A stretch of DNA of 64,000 nucleotides from DTLC01 sp964555645 (GCA_964555645.1 CAZKTA010000002.1:234050-298049); one strand, 5' to 3'; numbered from the stretch's first letter, positions 27,320 to 37,383 are shown. Numbers and translations: made by a program. Notes: a model not told the origin generated them from the sequence alone.

Positions 27320-27666
27320 TAGATGCGTTTTTTTGTGATTAAACTCACCCCGCCTGTGGTCACAGTCAAGTGACAATCCTCTGGCACCACCAACTGGCAA
27401 TTACTCACCCCGATAAACCGTTCGGCGGGGATAAAAACCTCGCACAGAACAACGTTGAATTTTGCAAACTCTAGCCGGGACAAGAAATAAAACACGACAC
27501 TGGGTACACCATGATAAATCGAGCGATTGAATATCGAACATTGCCATGCACGTTGCTGTGCAGTACGACCCTCCGCCACACTCATCTCAATCGAACGGCT
27601 GCTGCAGGTTTCAGCAAGAGCTAAACTCGCACGAATTGCAGGTGCCAAAAACTCCTTTATGCCCAA
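27319..27666 (-). CDS. possible small ORF coupled to the subtilase gene
   Basis: A frame of up to 115 codons ends in TAATG, overlapping the subtilase start. Its C-terminal half, SRLEFAKFNVVLCEV then SNCQLVVPEDCHLTVTTGG, alternates hydrophobic and polar residues as a beta protein would. The N-terminal half looks like noise, so a later start is likely if the gene is real. No family is recognised. The only supporting points are the overlap and the beta-like pattern, so it could be a chance frame or a gene remnant. The rest of the interval to 27883 holds nothing I can support. Confidence 0.22.
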   Translation of the reverse strand: MGIKEFLAPAIRASLALAETCSSRSIEMSVAEGRTAQQRAWQCSIFNRSIYHGVPSVVFYFLSRLEFAKFNVVLCEVFIPAERFIGVSNCQLVVPEDCHLTVTTGGVSLITKKRI

Positions 27667-27883
27667 TGATCAACTCGAACTTGTTCGCGCCGTTTCTCCC
27701 GCAGTTATTAAATTTCGCGGACCGTTTGCCCATGCCACCGCGCACCTTCATGACGGCCAGTTCTACCACACAATGTCGAGCTTTCCAGCCTTCGGATGAC
27801 GCACCGCTGGCACTGCTCATTTTTACACAGGTTGCCGACACTCACACGCAACTGAAACCCCGACCAGCCGAATGCACTCGTAT

Positions 27884-28633
27884 TTACGGCCTGTACCAAT
27901 CGCGTAACCTGACCTCAATGCCGAGGTCATTTCCAACGAGTGATTTGAACTTCTCAAGGTCGCTCCCGCGACAGTGGTATGGATAAACAATTTTGGGCTT
28001 GAACTCGCGCACTGCACTTGCCGCCTGCTCGACCGTCATTGTGTACGGCAGGTTCATGCAAACAAACGCAATGTCTATGTCCTTGAGGCTACGCATTTCG
28101 GGGATGTCCTCGGTATCGCCGCTGATGTAGATTCGAGTCTCGCCCAATGTGAGCACGTAACCGTTGCCGCGGCCTTTGGGGTGGTACCGAAGGCGGTCCG
28201 GTGTGGTGTTGTACATAGGCACTGCTTCAATCTTGATGCCCAAGACGGTCTCTGTCTGGCCATTGGTCATGATAGCACTCCGTTTCCGCAGCGGCTCAGC
28301 CAATTGATCTGCAACAGCGGGCGGTACAACAAACCGGGTCTTGTCTGTGACAACACCGCGCAGTGTGTCAACACTAAGATGGTCACCGTGGATATCCGTG
28401 ATCAATACAAGGTCGGGCTTATCGAGGCGGGCAAATCGTTCCGCTGGCCCCACCGGATCAACGTAAATCATCTGCTCATTCCATTCGAGCGCAAATGTGG
28501 CGTGATTTAATATGTGAACGATGAGGTCGCCCTTAAGCGTTCGGATCTGGTCGGTATTTGATTCCGTGGCCGCTGCTCTTATAATCTGTGGGCAGATCAA
28601 CAGTGCAATTATAGCAAGACTCAACGGTTTCAT
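27884..28633 (-). CDS. exported metallo-beta-lactamase-fold hydrolase
   Basis: About 249 residues. The signal peptide is MKPLSLAIIALLICPQIIRA, followed by an MBL fold of the UlaG-like or DUF-type: VHILNHATFALEWNEQMIYVDP, then the metal motif TDIHGDHLSVD, the GxxxYISGDTED segment, and a late His in VYPYHCRGSD. Such proteins are common as periplasmic hydrolases of unknown substrate. I used the ATG at 28633 because it starts the signal peptide; a frame continues to 28717 upstream without sense. The 323 bases between this gene and the thioesterase gene hold nothing I recognise. Confidence 0.82.
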   Translation of the reverse strand: MKPLSLAIIALLICPQIIRAAATESNTDQIRTLKGDLIVHILNHATFALEWNEQMIYVDPVGPAERFARLDKPDLVLITDIHGDHLSVDTLRGVVTDKTRFVVPPAVADQLAEPLRKRSAIMTNGQTETVLGIKIEAVPMYNTTPDRLRYHPKGRGNGYVLTLGETRIYISGDTEDIPEMRSLKDIDIAFVCMNLPYTMTVEQAASAVREFKPKIVYPYHCRGSDLEKFKSLVGNDLGIEVRLRDWYRP

Positions 28634-28956
28634 GGTGAAATCATCTGCCAGCTCGGCCTGAAAAGCAACTGCAAAGCCACTGACAACCACTCGCGCCCTC
28701 GAAATCCTTCCCAACAAGAACGTTCTTAGTCCACGCTTGAGTGTGAAGAAACTTCAAAACCGGCCACATGCGGCTATGCGGCGCTAACCATTCAATTGGT
28801 AGGGGCACGTCGCCGATTCGACTGCGCACAGGTGGGGATGAGTTGTCCCTACGAAACCGCATTCGTGGGCGATTCGATTGGCTGGCGGGATTAAGGCCTG
28901 GAAATTTTGGGCGCACAAACATGGCCTTAACGCTGAATTCGGGTTGCTATGCCATC

Positions 28957-29421
28957 TCACTCGCCCAACAGCCAGCGTACGTCCCCGACCAAGTCACCTG
29001 CAAACTCACGGAGTTGCTCGGGCTTGATCGGCAAGTATTTCCCGCAAGCCTCGGCAATCGTTGTTCCATCAACAGTCTGCGCCGTGGCTTGAGCCTCAAA
29101 AAGGCGCCCTTTGCGGTTTGCTGTCAGTCGGCCGGTTAACAGTAGCTCTTGGCCGGGCGTGAGCGGCTTCAGATAACGCACGGTTAGTTCAGCGCACACA
29201 GCAAACTTGCAGGTCTGAACAGCGCATGCCCAAACCATGACTTCGTCCAAAACAGTTGCAATGATACCCCCGTGCACAACTCCTTTGAACCCAACATGCG
29301 CAGCCTGCGGTGTGAATCGCGCCCGGGCAACGCGGCCGTCTGTATTGAACCGGAGCTGTAACCCGGCCGGGTTGGCCTCACCACACACAAAACACGACAG
29401 TGTATGCGGCAAAGTGTGCAT
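28957..29421 (-). CDS. hot-dog fold thioesterase (PaaI-like)
   Basis: About 154 residues of the PaaI/YdiI-like thioesterase fold. The helix signature HGGIIATVLDEVMVWA follows the motif GFKGVVHGG; its Asp or Glu acts in hydrolysis in relatives. CFVCG-x-x-NPAGLQLRF near the N-terminus is the common start of this subgroup. The substrate is an acyl-CoA of unknown identity. I used the ATG at 29421, MHTLPHTLSCFVCG. The longer frame from 29517 adds basic residues. The neighbours are unrelated. Confidence 0.8.
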   Translation of the reverse strand: MHTLPHTLSCFVCGEANPAGLQLRFNTDGRVARARFTPQAAHVGFKGVVHGGIIATVLDEVMVWACAVQTCKFAVCAELTVRYLKPLTPGQELLLTGRLTANRKGRLFEAQATAQTVDGTTIAEACGKYLPIKPEQLREFAGDLVGDVRWLLGE

Positions 29422-29722
29422 GCAATAATTGGCCTGTAGCAATGCAAAATGCGCAAGCAGATTTTTACGCCGATTGATTCGACCTTTGTCCTTGGCCACA
29501 AAAAGTTCGTAATGCACACTTCAGCGGCCAACAACGGGAACGGACTTTTGGCACCTGCGCGTCCCGGAATCCGAGCAACTAATCCGCAAGAACGACAACA
29601 TCGCAAACCATCGTCATCTCGCTGCAAACTAGCAGTCAAACTTAGTGAGAGTCGCAAATCGAACTTGATCGCGATTACTCACTTCTTGCAACACATAGCA
29701 ATTCACTGACAATTGTCTTCGC

Positions 29723-31714
29723 ATGCGTTGCGCATTATTAGGTTGCATTGTTTTCGTGTGTACAGCGGCGGCGCCATTGAGTGCACAAACCGCCGTAACT
29801 CTGTCGGGAACAAACTTAGCTCAGGCACAACTAGCCGAGTATTTCAACAACGAGGTGGCCGAGATCGCGAATCGTTGCCTGACCGAGATAAAAACGCGGT
29901 CTGACTGGGAAACAAAAAACACGCTCTATCGTCAACAATTGCTTGAAATGCTCGGCCTGTGGCCGATGCCGGCCCGGACCGACCTGCAGCCTGTTGTAAC
30001 AGGCAGAATCGCGCACGAGGGTCTTGTCATCGAAAAGGTCTGTTTCCAAGCCCTGCCCCGCCTTTATTGCACTGCAAACTTGTATCTGCCGAAAAACCTG
30101 ACCCGCCCTGCCCCAGGGATTCTTTACCTAAGCGGGCACTGGCGCCAGACAACAAACGGCACCAGCTTCGGCAACAAAACAGCTTACCAACACAACGGCC
30201 TGTTGTTTGCCCGTAACGGCTATGTGTGTCTAGTGCTCGACTCACTTCAGCTCGGCGAAATACAAGGCGTGCATACCGGCACACGCGATCTCGGTCTGTG
30301 GTGGTGGAACAACCGCGGCTACACACCCGCTGGTGTCGAGGCATGGTTCGGCACCCGCGCGCTGGATTACCTTTGCACCAGGCCCGAGGTCGATACCAAC
30401 CGGCTAGGTGTAACCGGTCATTCAGGTGGGGGCGCTTACAGTTGGACTGTTACGGCGCTCGACGATCGGATTAAAGCGGCAGCGCCACTGGCCGGCCTTG
30501 CAGACCTGCAAAGTCATATCCTAGACGGCGTGCTCGACCGGCACTGCGACTGCAACTTTTTTATCAATATTCACAGATGGGACTTTCCGCAACTGGCGGC
30601 GCTGGCTGCGCCCCGGCCGTTGTTAATCGGTGCAACCGACAACGACCCGATATTCAAACTCGACAGCACAATCCGCATCTACCAGAAGGTCAGGCGCATT
30701 TACGACCTTTGCGGTGCAACGAATAAATTGGGACTAGTGATTGCACCCGGGGCGCACACAGAAACGGCTGAACTGCACCTGGCAGTGCTGCGGTGGTTCA
30801 ACAAGTTCCTCAAGCAGGATGCCGCCGAGCCTACACTTGACACACCGAAACTGTTGCCACGTGAACAGTTGCGCGTGTTTAACCAGTTGCCAGCAGATGC
30901 ACTCAACACAAACGCAACCGACGTATTTGCTCCTTTACAATCCCCTGCGCACAGATCAGTCGAGCAACTACGAACCGAGCTGCGCCAGAAAGTTTTTGCC
31001 GGGTGGCCACACAATGAACCGCCGTTGGAATTAAAACAGACCGTGCAAGCCAAACTAGACGGCGTGCAGCTAAGAGTGTTTGAGTTCGTCAGCCAACATC
31101 ACACACAGCTCAAACTTTACCTGCTCGAGCCAACAACCGCACAGAGCACCGGCACGCTCGTGCTTGAAGTGCTCGATCAACCCGATTGGGTCCAATGGTT
31201 TGAAACTCTAGGAGCGGTGTTCACAAACGAACTAGCGGAAGAGCTTGCAGGGCTGGACAACGCCAATATTTCGCCTGAGCGATTTGCCACGCTTAGAACA
31301 GCGCTCGCACAGCGTGGATGGGCACTTGCACTTTTTGCGCCGCGTGGCATCGGTCACACAGCGTGGACGACCGACGAAAAATCGCTCACAAAAATCCGGC
31401 GCAGGTTTATGCTGCTGGGCCAAACACTTGATGGCATGCGCGTGTGGGACATCCGACGTGCGATACGCGCTGTATGCCAATTGCCCACAAATGCACCCTG
31501 CGCAATCGAGTTACGCGCCCGCGGAAACATGGCTTGCAATGCACTCTACGCAGCGTTGTTCGAGCCAGCGATCAAACGACTCGAACTGGTTGATTTACCG
31601 CAGTCACACATGACCGGCACGGATTACCTCAACGCACTGAAAATAACCGACATCCCGCAAGTCGCAGAGGCTCTCAGTTCGCATGCAGAATTGAAACTGC
31701 AGTGGCGGCGTTAG
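29723..31714 (+). CDS. exported tandem alpha/beta hydrolase (acetyl-xylan-esterase-like)
   Basis: A 663-residue protein with a signal peptide (CIVFVCTAAAPLSAQ). The first half is an alpha/beta hydrolase: GILYLSGHW as the oxyanion region, GHSGGG with nucleophile S234, GATDNDPIF near the acid, and GAHTET with a likely His. The second half (about residues 425-655) repeats the fold (LVLEVLDQPDW; ALALFAPRGIGHTAW) but lacks a GxSxG motif, with RARGNMACN at that point, so it looks inactive. Relatives act on acetylated polysaccharides. The ATG at 29723 is used. It converges on the frameshifted LamG gene. Confidence 0.78.
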   Translation: MRCALLGCIVFVCTAAAPLSAQTAVTLSGTNLAQAQLAEYFNNEVAEIANRCLTEIKTRSDWETKNTLYRQQLLEMLGLWPMPARTDLQPVVTGRIAHEGLVIEKVCFQALPRLYCTANLYLPKNLTRPAPGILYLSGHWRQTTNGTSFGNKTAYQHNGLLFARNGYVCLVLDSLQLGEIQGVHTGTRDLGLWWWNNRGYTPAGVEAWFGTRALDYLCTRPEVDTNRLGVTGHSGGGAYSWTVTALDDRIKAAAPLAGLADLQSHILDGVLDRHCDCNFFINIHRWDFPQLAALAAPRPLLIGATDNDPIFKLDSTIRIYQKVRRIYDLCGATNKLGLVIAPGAHTETAELHLAVLRWFNKFLKQDAAEPTLDTPKLLPREQLRVFNQLPADALNTNATDVFAPLQSPAHRSVEQLRTELRQKVFAGWPHNEPPLELKQTVQAKLDGVQLRVFEFVSQHHTQLKLYLLEPTTAQSTGTLVLEVLDQPDWVQWFETLGAVFTNELAEELAGLDNANISPERFATLRTALAQRGWALALFAPRGIGHTAWTTDEKSLTKIRRRFMLLGQTLDGMRVWDIRRAIRAVCQLPTNAPCAIELRARGNMACNALYAALFEPAIKRLELVDLPQSHMTGTDYLNALKITDIPQVAEALSSHAELKLQWRR

Positions 31715-31727
31715 CCGGCACCTGCGA

Positions 31728-33302
31728 TTACGGCGTAACCAGTCGGTAAAAGCGGTACCGGTAATTGGTCGCGTGCGGATCGGTGAACAACGTAGGGTCA
31801 ACGGGCGGTGTACTGGTTTGAATAGCCGACCAGTCGGTCAGGTTCGTCGAGGCGAGCAAACGATATGAAATGCCGGGGACCACGTTCGTCACCGGCAGAT
31901 GCAGTACATTCGTCAGCAAATACACCCGCTGGAAATACGGCAAGGCAAAGCAGTCGGCACGGTCCAAAAGCGCCACCTGCGCATCGGGCATAGCCGCCGG
32001 ATACAGCCGAATCCGCGCCACTGCACCGCCTGATTCCTCTGTTGCCCCGTCGTCCTTGAAGAACCGCAATGCATTAGCACTGCTGATCACGCCGTACAGA
32101 CTTGTGTCTGTAAAGCTAAACTGCCGGATGCCGTTGACATAACCGACCACGTTTGTGCCATCGCGGGTTACCACAACTTGGACATAGTTGCCCGCCGCAA
32201 TCGTGGGTGCGGGCGCCTGAACAGTTGGCTTGAAAAACAACCGCCCATTATAGACATACAACCCGTAGTCCGACGTGCCCGCCTTGAAATCAACAAGCCG
32301 GCGGTAGCCATTCGTTTGGTCAAGCCGGAACAGCATCACAATCGTGTAAACGTTGGTCGGCATGACGCCGGTTGTCGGCACCAGTTGCAGCCCGTTGTGC
32401 AACGGCAACAGGCGCACAACGCGCGAGCAACCGTCCACTGTCTCGCTTACGAACGTGTTCCCTACCCCGATATCCTGCAAATCCGGCGGTGAACCGGCCG
32501 AGCTGGCCAGGGTCAACTGGAACCTGTAATCTGCACCGCAATCATTGGTGATGCCGAAGACCGCGGTGACGGTCTTGTGCCCGTTCATGAGTAGGTTGTA
32601 CGGGTTGGCCACGCCCGATGCATCGCCGCGCCAATCGTAATACCCGCCCCCTGCCGACCCATACAAGATCGGTGCGCGCGTGTCGTCTACAAGGATGGTG
32701 TTTGTCATGCCGTTCAAACCGAGGCGCCATGCCAGCGTGCCGCTCGGAATCGTCGTCTTAAAAAACCGCACACCCTCGGGACCAATGACCGCGTTTGTCC
32801 CGCTACCAGCGTCGTCAGTCAATGGCGGGAGCTGTTGGACATGGGCCTCGCCGGTCAAAAGCGTCCATTGCGCGCCGGGCGTGGCGCAAACCGTCAAATA
32901 CCATTCCTGCCCCGGGCTCCAATGCGCCGACTGCGCAAGCACAATACCGTCCGACCCAACCCGCATTGACGCGTAGTCATAAGCGTAGGTTAGCGCGGGC
33001 GACCCCCGACGCAGATAAAGGTCCGCCTCGCCGCTGAGTACGCAAAGCGCGGTACGCCACGCGCCATTGGCCGTGTTCTGCGTGGTTACCTTGAAATAGT
33101 AATCGCCGCCTGAGGCGCTTGTGTTGGTGTAAACCTGCGTGCCGAGATCGGTTGTCCCAGGGTCCCAACCAAGAGTGCGCAGCCAGTTGGTTTCGACCGT
33201 GAGCGTGTAAACCGAGTTCGTAGGCGTGCCAGCAGGCAGATACACGCCGATGAAATATGTAGCGTTTGTTGCCTCGCTCTCAGTCAGCACGATCGTGTCC
33301 AC
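31728..33302 (-). pseudogene. LamG-domain secreted protein, C-terminal fragment of a frameshifted gene
   Basis: The frame encodes PPC-like beta domains (EADLYLRRGSPALTYAYDYAS; GQEWYLTVCATPGAQWTLL), a LamG-like domain (TIVMLFRLDQTNGYRRLVDF ... VQVVVTRDGTNVVGYVNG), and a C-terminal module ending YRFYRLVTP. The apparent start (GTG, VDTIVLTESE) is not a real N-terminus. The same reading frame continues upstream as ADADLYVRRDARPTT, which belongs to the preceding fragment. The two pieces overlap at 33284-33302 in different frames. It is therefore one gene, broken by a single-base change near GCGATGCAGATGCTGATC, or a sequencing error. Extracellular binding is the likely role. Confidence 0.8.
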
Positions 33303-33913
33303 AGGCCGGCTGCTGCTGGCCTTGAGATAAGTGCCGGTGGTAGGCCGCGCATCCCGCCGTACGTACAGATCAGCATCTGCATCGCAGTGCTTAACACAAT
33401 GCGCCAGCCCGGAAGGTTTGTCGGAACATCAACCTGAAAGTAATGGAAGGTCCCGACACCCCCCGGGTTCGTGATTGAGCCAGTCAGAGTAAATGCAAGC
33501 GGCTTGAGCACCGGATAAGCCGCCTGGCGCAGATCGGCCCGGTTCGTGGTCAAAACAAGGGCAAACGCGTGCGCAAGCGAGGATGTGGGCGTAAACACAC
33601 GTAGGCCGTAGTTCGTAACTACAAACTCGGGCAGCTCGAGGTTGATCTGGTTCGTTGCGCCTTTGAGCCGTGAAACGTAATCGAAGTCGCCCTCGCTGGG
33701 CGCGCGGCCCCGGGCAAGCATGAGATACGAATACACTGTGCTTGTGTTGCTAATCACAAGCGACAGGTTGGTAACCCCCGCGCCAACCGTGAAGTTAAAG
33801 TTCGTCCCCTGCCCCGGTGCATTGGTGCCGACAAATGTCTGCGTTCGCATGGTCCCTACGCTGAGCCCGAGGAGACAAGGCCCGATGAAACAACAGCAAA
33901 AAACGTGGTTCAT
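33284..33913 (-). pseudogene. LamG-domain secreted protein, N-terminal fragment of a frameshifted gene
   Basis: It begins with the ATG at 33913 and a signal peptide (MNHVFCCCFIGPCLLGLSVG), then a beta-rich region (NFNFTVGAGVTNLSLVI) and the start of a PPC domain (FTLTGSITNPGGVGTFHYFQVDVPTNLPGWRIVLST, split in reading). After ALST the frame turns to nonsense (TAMQMLICTYGG) and stops at 33284. The sense continuation (ADADLYVRR) is found one base out of phase. With the second fragment the intact protein would be about 720 residues. A longer in-frame start at 33976 adds an unlikely leader. Confidence 0.78.
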
Positions 33914-34073
33914 AAGAATGGCCTTTGGTTTAGTTTCAGGATAATTAAACTGGCTCGTTAGAAGTGTTTCAAGCAAAATTTTTGACCGGCACCGCGCGCT
34001 TGAACAAATTCTGTTAACCGGCTACTTTCTGGCCCAAAAATTATTCGCAACGATCAAAACGTGCTCGTGACCT

Positions 34074-35576
34074 ATGAACGCAAGTACGACTCACACAAAG
34101 GCCGAGTTTACGCGCCGGCAGTTCATTGCAACCACAGCTATAGCTGGCGCAGGCTTGTTGGCAGGGACAGGTGCTTTGGCGCAGCCGACGCAAACACAAA
34201 TCAGCCCCACTACAAGCCGAAAAAAACGGTATGCAATTGTCGGCCTAGGCGCCCGTTACGCAATGTTCCGCGATGCAATCCTCAAAACCTATTCCGCCTA
34301 CAACGAACTTGTTGGGCTATGCGACATCAACGAGGGCCGACTCAGGCTTGCGCAATCCAAAGCGCGCGAGATCGGCGGTGTGGAAGTCCCCGGCTATTTG
34401 GCAGCCGACTTTGACCGTATGGTGCGCCAGACCGCGCCTGACGTTGTAATCGTGTGCACAAAGGACGGCACGCACCACCAGTACATCGTGCGCGCGATGG
34501 AACTTGGGTGCGACGTGATAACCGAAAAACCGATGACAGTGGACGAGAAGAAATGCCGAGCCATTCTAGACGCAATACGCAGGACCGGTCGCAAATGCCG
34601 CGTGACGTTTAACTATCGGTATTCGCCCCCCCGCACACAGATCAAAGACTTGCTGATGAACGGTGTGATTGGCGATGTGTTATCTGTGGATTTCCAGTGG
34701 TTATTGAATACGCACCACGGCGCGGATTATTTCCGGCGTTGGCATAGTTACAGGGCTGACTCCGGCGGATTGCTGGTGCACAAGGCAACACACCATTTCG
34801 ATCTTATGAACTGGTGGCTTTCAGCCGTGCCCGTCTCTGTCATGGCAACCGGCAAACGCGAGTTTTATACACCCAAAATGGCGAAGCGACTCGGTCTGCA
34901 GAGCCACCATGAACGTTGCCTCACCTGCCCGGAGAAACAGAAATGCACTTTTTGCCTCGACCTTACAGCAAACAAAAACCTCAAGGAACTCTATCTCGAC
35001 AACGAAAAATACGACGGCTATTACCGCGACCGGTGCGTGTTCAGGCCGGACATTGACATCGAAGACACAATGAACGTGCTTGTTAACTACAATACCGGGG
35101 CGACCTTGTGTTACACCCTGAACGCTTTCAACTCATGGGAAGGATACAACATCCGGTTCAACGGCACAAAAGGCCAGATCGAACACGGCATGCAAGAACA
35201 GTTATACGTTAGTGGCGACGGTACCGCCCCAGGCTCAATTAAACCCGGGAGCACGTACATCCGGATTTATCCTTTGCGCGGAACACCGTATGAGGTCGAG
35301 GTGTGGAAAGGCGAAGGCGCGCACGGTGGGGGTGACAAGGTCATGCTCGACGACCTTTTCCTGCCAGAGAAACCGGCCGACAAATACATGCGCGCGGCGG
35401 ACCACCGCGGTGGCGCATGGTCAATCCTGACGGGTGTCGCAGCCAATAAATCGATCGTCCTAGGCCGCGCTGTCAAAATAGCCGAACTGGTTGAAAAACT
35501 CGGCATGCCGGATTATCCGCCAATGCCCACACGCGATGATCCGCTGCCAATGCCGTCCCCAGTCCAAAGGGGGTAA
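34074..35576 (+). CDS. Tat-exported Gfo/Idh/MocA family oxidoreductase
   Basis: A 500-residue protein with a twin-arginine signal (TRRQFIATTAIAGAGLLAG), then a Rossmann domain (YAIVGLGARYAMF). The family motif EKP (VITEKPMTVDEKKC) and the substrate-domain segment HKATHHFDLMNWW follow. An unusual cysteine group, C-x2-C-x5-C-x2-C (ERCLTCPEKQKCTFC), lies around residue 283-293. This layout is common in Verrucomicrobia and Planctomycetes as exported sugar or inositol dehydrogenase-like proteins. NAD(P) would have to be bound before export, as the Tat signal allows. Substrate unknown. Confidence 0.85.
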   Translation: MNASTTHTKAEFTRRQFIATTAIAGAGLLAGTGALAQPTQTQISPTTSRKKRYAIVGLGARYAMFRDAILKTYSAYNELVGLCDINEGRLRLAQSKAREIGGVEVPGYLAADFDRMVRQTAPDVVIVCTKDGTHHQYIVRAMELGCDVITEKPMTVDEKKCRAILDAIRRTGRKCRVTFNYRYSPPRTQIKDLLMNGVIGDVLSVDFQWLLNTHHGADYFRRWHSYRADSGGLLVHKATHHFDLMNWWLSAVPVSVMATGKREFYTPKMAKRLGLQSHHERCLTCPEKQKCTFCLDLTANKNLKELYLDNEKYDGYYRDRCVFRPDIDIEDTMNVLVNYNTGATLCYTLNAFNSWEGYNIRFNGTKGQIEHGMQEQLYVSGDGTAPGSIKPGSTYIRIYPLRGTPYEVEVWKGEGAHGGGDKVMLDDLFLPEKPADKYMRAADHRGGAWSILTGVAANKSIVLGRAVKIAELVEKLGMPDYPPMPTRDDPLPMPSPVQRG

Positions 35577-35861
35577 TCTGAAAGTTTGACAAGCAATTGC
35601 AACGGCACCTGGGCGTATCGAATCCGCCCGGGCGGCCAATCAACTGCTGCGGCTTTACAAACCTGTGGGCTCGGCAATTGCACACACCGGCACCGCTCAA
35701 CCTGCAGCCCGGCGAGCTATTCACAATAGGCTCAGGCTCGGTTAAACTCACCAGTTGCGACAAACAAGCCTGAGCGGCAACCGTTACGCTTTCACCGCAA
35801 CCGGTCAAGCAGGGCAAACCGATCAAGAACCAAGAGTCTCCACAAACCCCATGCAGCACAG

Positions 35862-36113
35862 TTGCAGTCTAAGCTCATACTGAATATTTTTGCGGGTGTG
35901 ATACAGCAGTTGGGCAAATTCCTTGTCATAACTGGGATCGTAATGGTTGTTGTTGGGCTACTTGTCTGGTCTGGGTTTGGCAAGGGTTGGCTTGGCAGGT
36001 TGCCCGGCGATATCCATTACACAAAAGGCAATTTCTCGTTCCATTTCCCGATTATCACCTGCCTGCTTATCAGCCTCGTACTGACATTTCTGCTCTGGCT
36101 GTTCCGCAGGTAA
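35862..36113 (+). CDS. DUF2905 small membrane protein
   Basis: An 83-residue protein with two transmembrane helices (FLVITGIVMVVVGLLVW and ITCLLISLVLTFLLWLF) joined by KGWLGRLPGDIHYTKGNFSFHFPI. The LGRLPGDI-x(6)-F-x-F-x-FPI pattern is that of DUF2905. The function is unknown; relatives are often found near ruv or tRNA-modification genes. The start is taken as the TTG at 35862, as no ATG is in frame. It is followed by 308 bases with no recognised gene (36114-36421). Confidence 0.8.
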   Translation: MQSKLILNIFAGVIQQLGKFLVITGIVMVVVGLLVWSGFGKGWLGRLPGDIHYTKGNFSFHFPIITCLLISLVLTFLLWLFRR

Positions 36114-36421
36114 ACCAGATAAAGGCGAAACAGTCTAAGTCCCTAACCACAATTGGGACGCATACACCGCTGGCGCTTGGGGTTTGCCAGCTTGCCAAAA
36201 CCAATTTTTGCCGGCAGTCGAGCATGCAAAGGCTGTCACATACTGCAACTGCTCGGTCTTCAGCTTAAGAACGGCTACGCGCCGTATGCCTGAATTGAGA
36301 TGGTCGTGCGGCGTTTACGGAGTGCTTATCCCACCCGTTGAATCACATCCGCCATGGTTTCGGCAAAACAACAAATCCCTTGCAACACAATGGCCGGTTC
36401 CGCACAATCAGGGCGCAAGCG

Positions 36422-36808
36422 ATGGAACAATCGCAACTTTCACAGTATTTAGGTGTATTGATTCTACTGGTGCTGGCAGTAGCTGCTACGGGTGGCATGC
36501 TTGTGTTGTCGGTTCTGCTGGGCAAACGCGGTGCGCGCACGCCACTGAAAGACACCCCTTACGAATGCGGCGTGGAACCGGTGGGCGAAGGCATGATGCG
36601 GTTCAGCATTAAATTCTATCGCGTTGCAATGCTTTTCCTGCTGTTCGATGTGGCTGTTGTGTTCCTTTATCCGTGGGCGGTTACCTACAAAGAAATGCTG
36701 AACACAGTCGGCTCAATTGTGCTCTGGGCGATGTTGGTGTTCTTCGGTATTCTAGCAGCGGGTTACATCTACGCACTCAAACAACAAGCGTTTGAGTGGC
36801 ACCGTTGA
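36422..36808 (+). CDS. nuoA: NADH-quinone oxidoreductase subunit A
   Basis: A small membrane subunit of complex I, about 128 residues with three helices. The conserved TPYECGVEPVGEG and FSIKFYRVAMLFLLFDVAVVFLYPW (split in reading) are diagnostic. The ATG at 36422 begins MEQSQLSQYL and gives the usual length. It stands alone: no nuoB or other nuo gene follows, and the next gene downstream (folB) is on the opposite strand. The rest of complex I must lie elsewhere. Confidence 0.93.
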   Translation: MEQSQLSQYLGVLILLVLAVAATGGMLVLSVLLGKRGARTPLKDTPYECGVEPVGEGMMRFSIKFYRVAMLFLLFDVAVVFLYPWAVTYKEMLNTVGSIVLWAMLVFFGILAAGYIYALKQQAFEWHR

Positions 36809-37041
36809 ACCGAGCGCCGCTGCATCAAAATATCGCAAGCACACAGCCTGCATTGAAAAACCTACACAAACTTGCGCACAGTTAGTTATCCGCGTTGGCA
36901 GGTAACACTTGCCCGGGCTTTACTAACGGGTCCAAAATGCTGCTTCATTGGGCACCAGACGAGCCGATAATGCCCTCCGACTTCACATTACTCTGCCCGG
37001 TTTACACTGATTAAACCAACGCCAGCCGTTTGTGCCATAGT

Positions 37042-37383
37042 TCACCTCTGCCGTGTAACCTTTGCAGAAACGAATTTGGCATCGGCCAAGGCGGCTTTTC
37101 TTACTTCGATTGTAACCTGCCGTATGGTGGGTTGGCGCAAAACTAGTTCAGACAGGTCAACTGCCATTGTCTCAATCAACTTCCATGTCCGGCCTGCACA
37201 GAACGATTTCACGCGATTCGCCAGCTCCACATAATCGATAGTTGCACCCAGCTCGTCCACAGCCGGGAAATCAAACTCAAGCTCAATAGTCACCCACACA
37301 GTTTGTGGACTGGCGCGCTCGCGCTCGCTCACGCCGATGCGGCACGGCACTTCAAGCTCACAAATGCAAAGACGACTTTTCAT
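37042..37383 (-). CDS. folB: dihydroneopterin aldolase
   Basis: This enzyme splits dihydroneopterin to 6-hydroxymethyldihydropterin and glycolaldehyde in folate synthesis. At 113 residues it is the usual size. The N-terminus CICELEVPCRIGVSERER, the motif ATIDYVELANRVKSF and LIETMAVDLSELVL fit the FolB family. The likely catalytic Lys is in EVRKAALADAKFVSAKV. The ATG at 37383 overlaps the 3' end of the HAD gene by 26 bases on the same strand, so the two are co-transcribed. Confidence 0.88.
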   Translation of the reverse strand: MKSRLCICELEVPCRIGVSERERASPQTVWVTIELEFDFPAVDELGATIDYVELANRVKSFCAGRTWKLIETMAVDLSELVLRQPTIRQVTIEVRKAALADAKFVSAKVTRQR

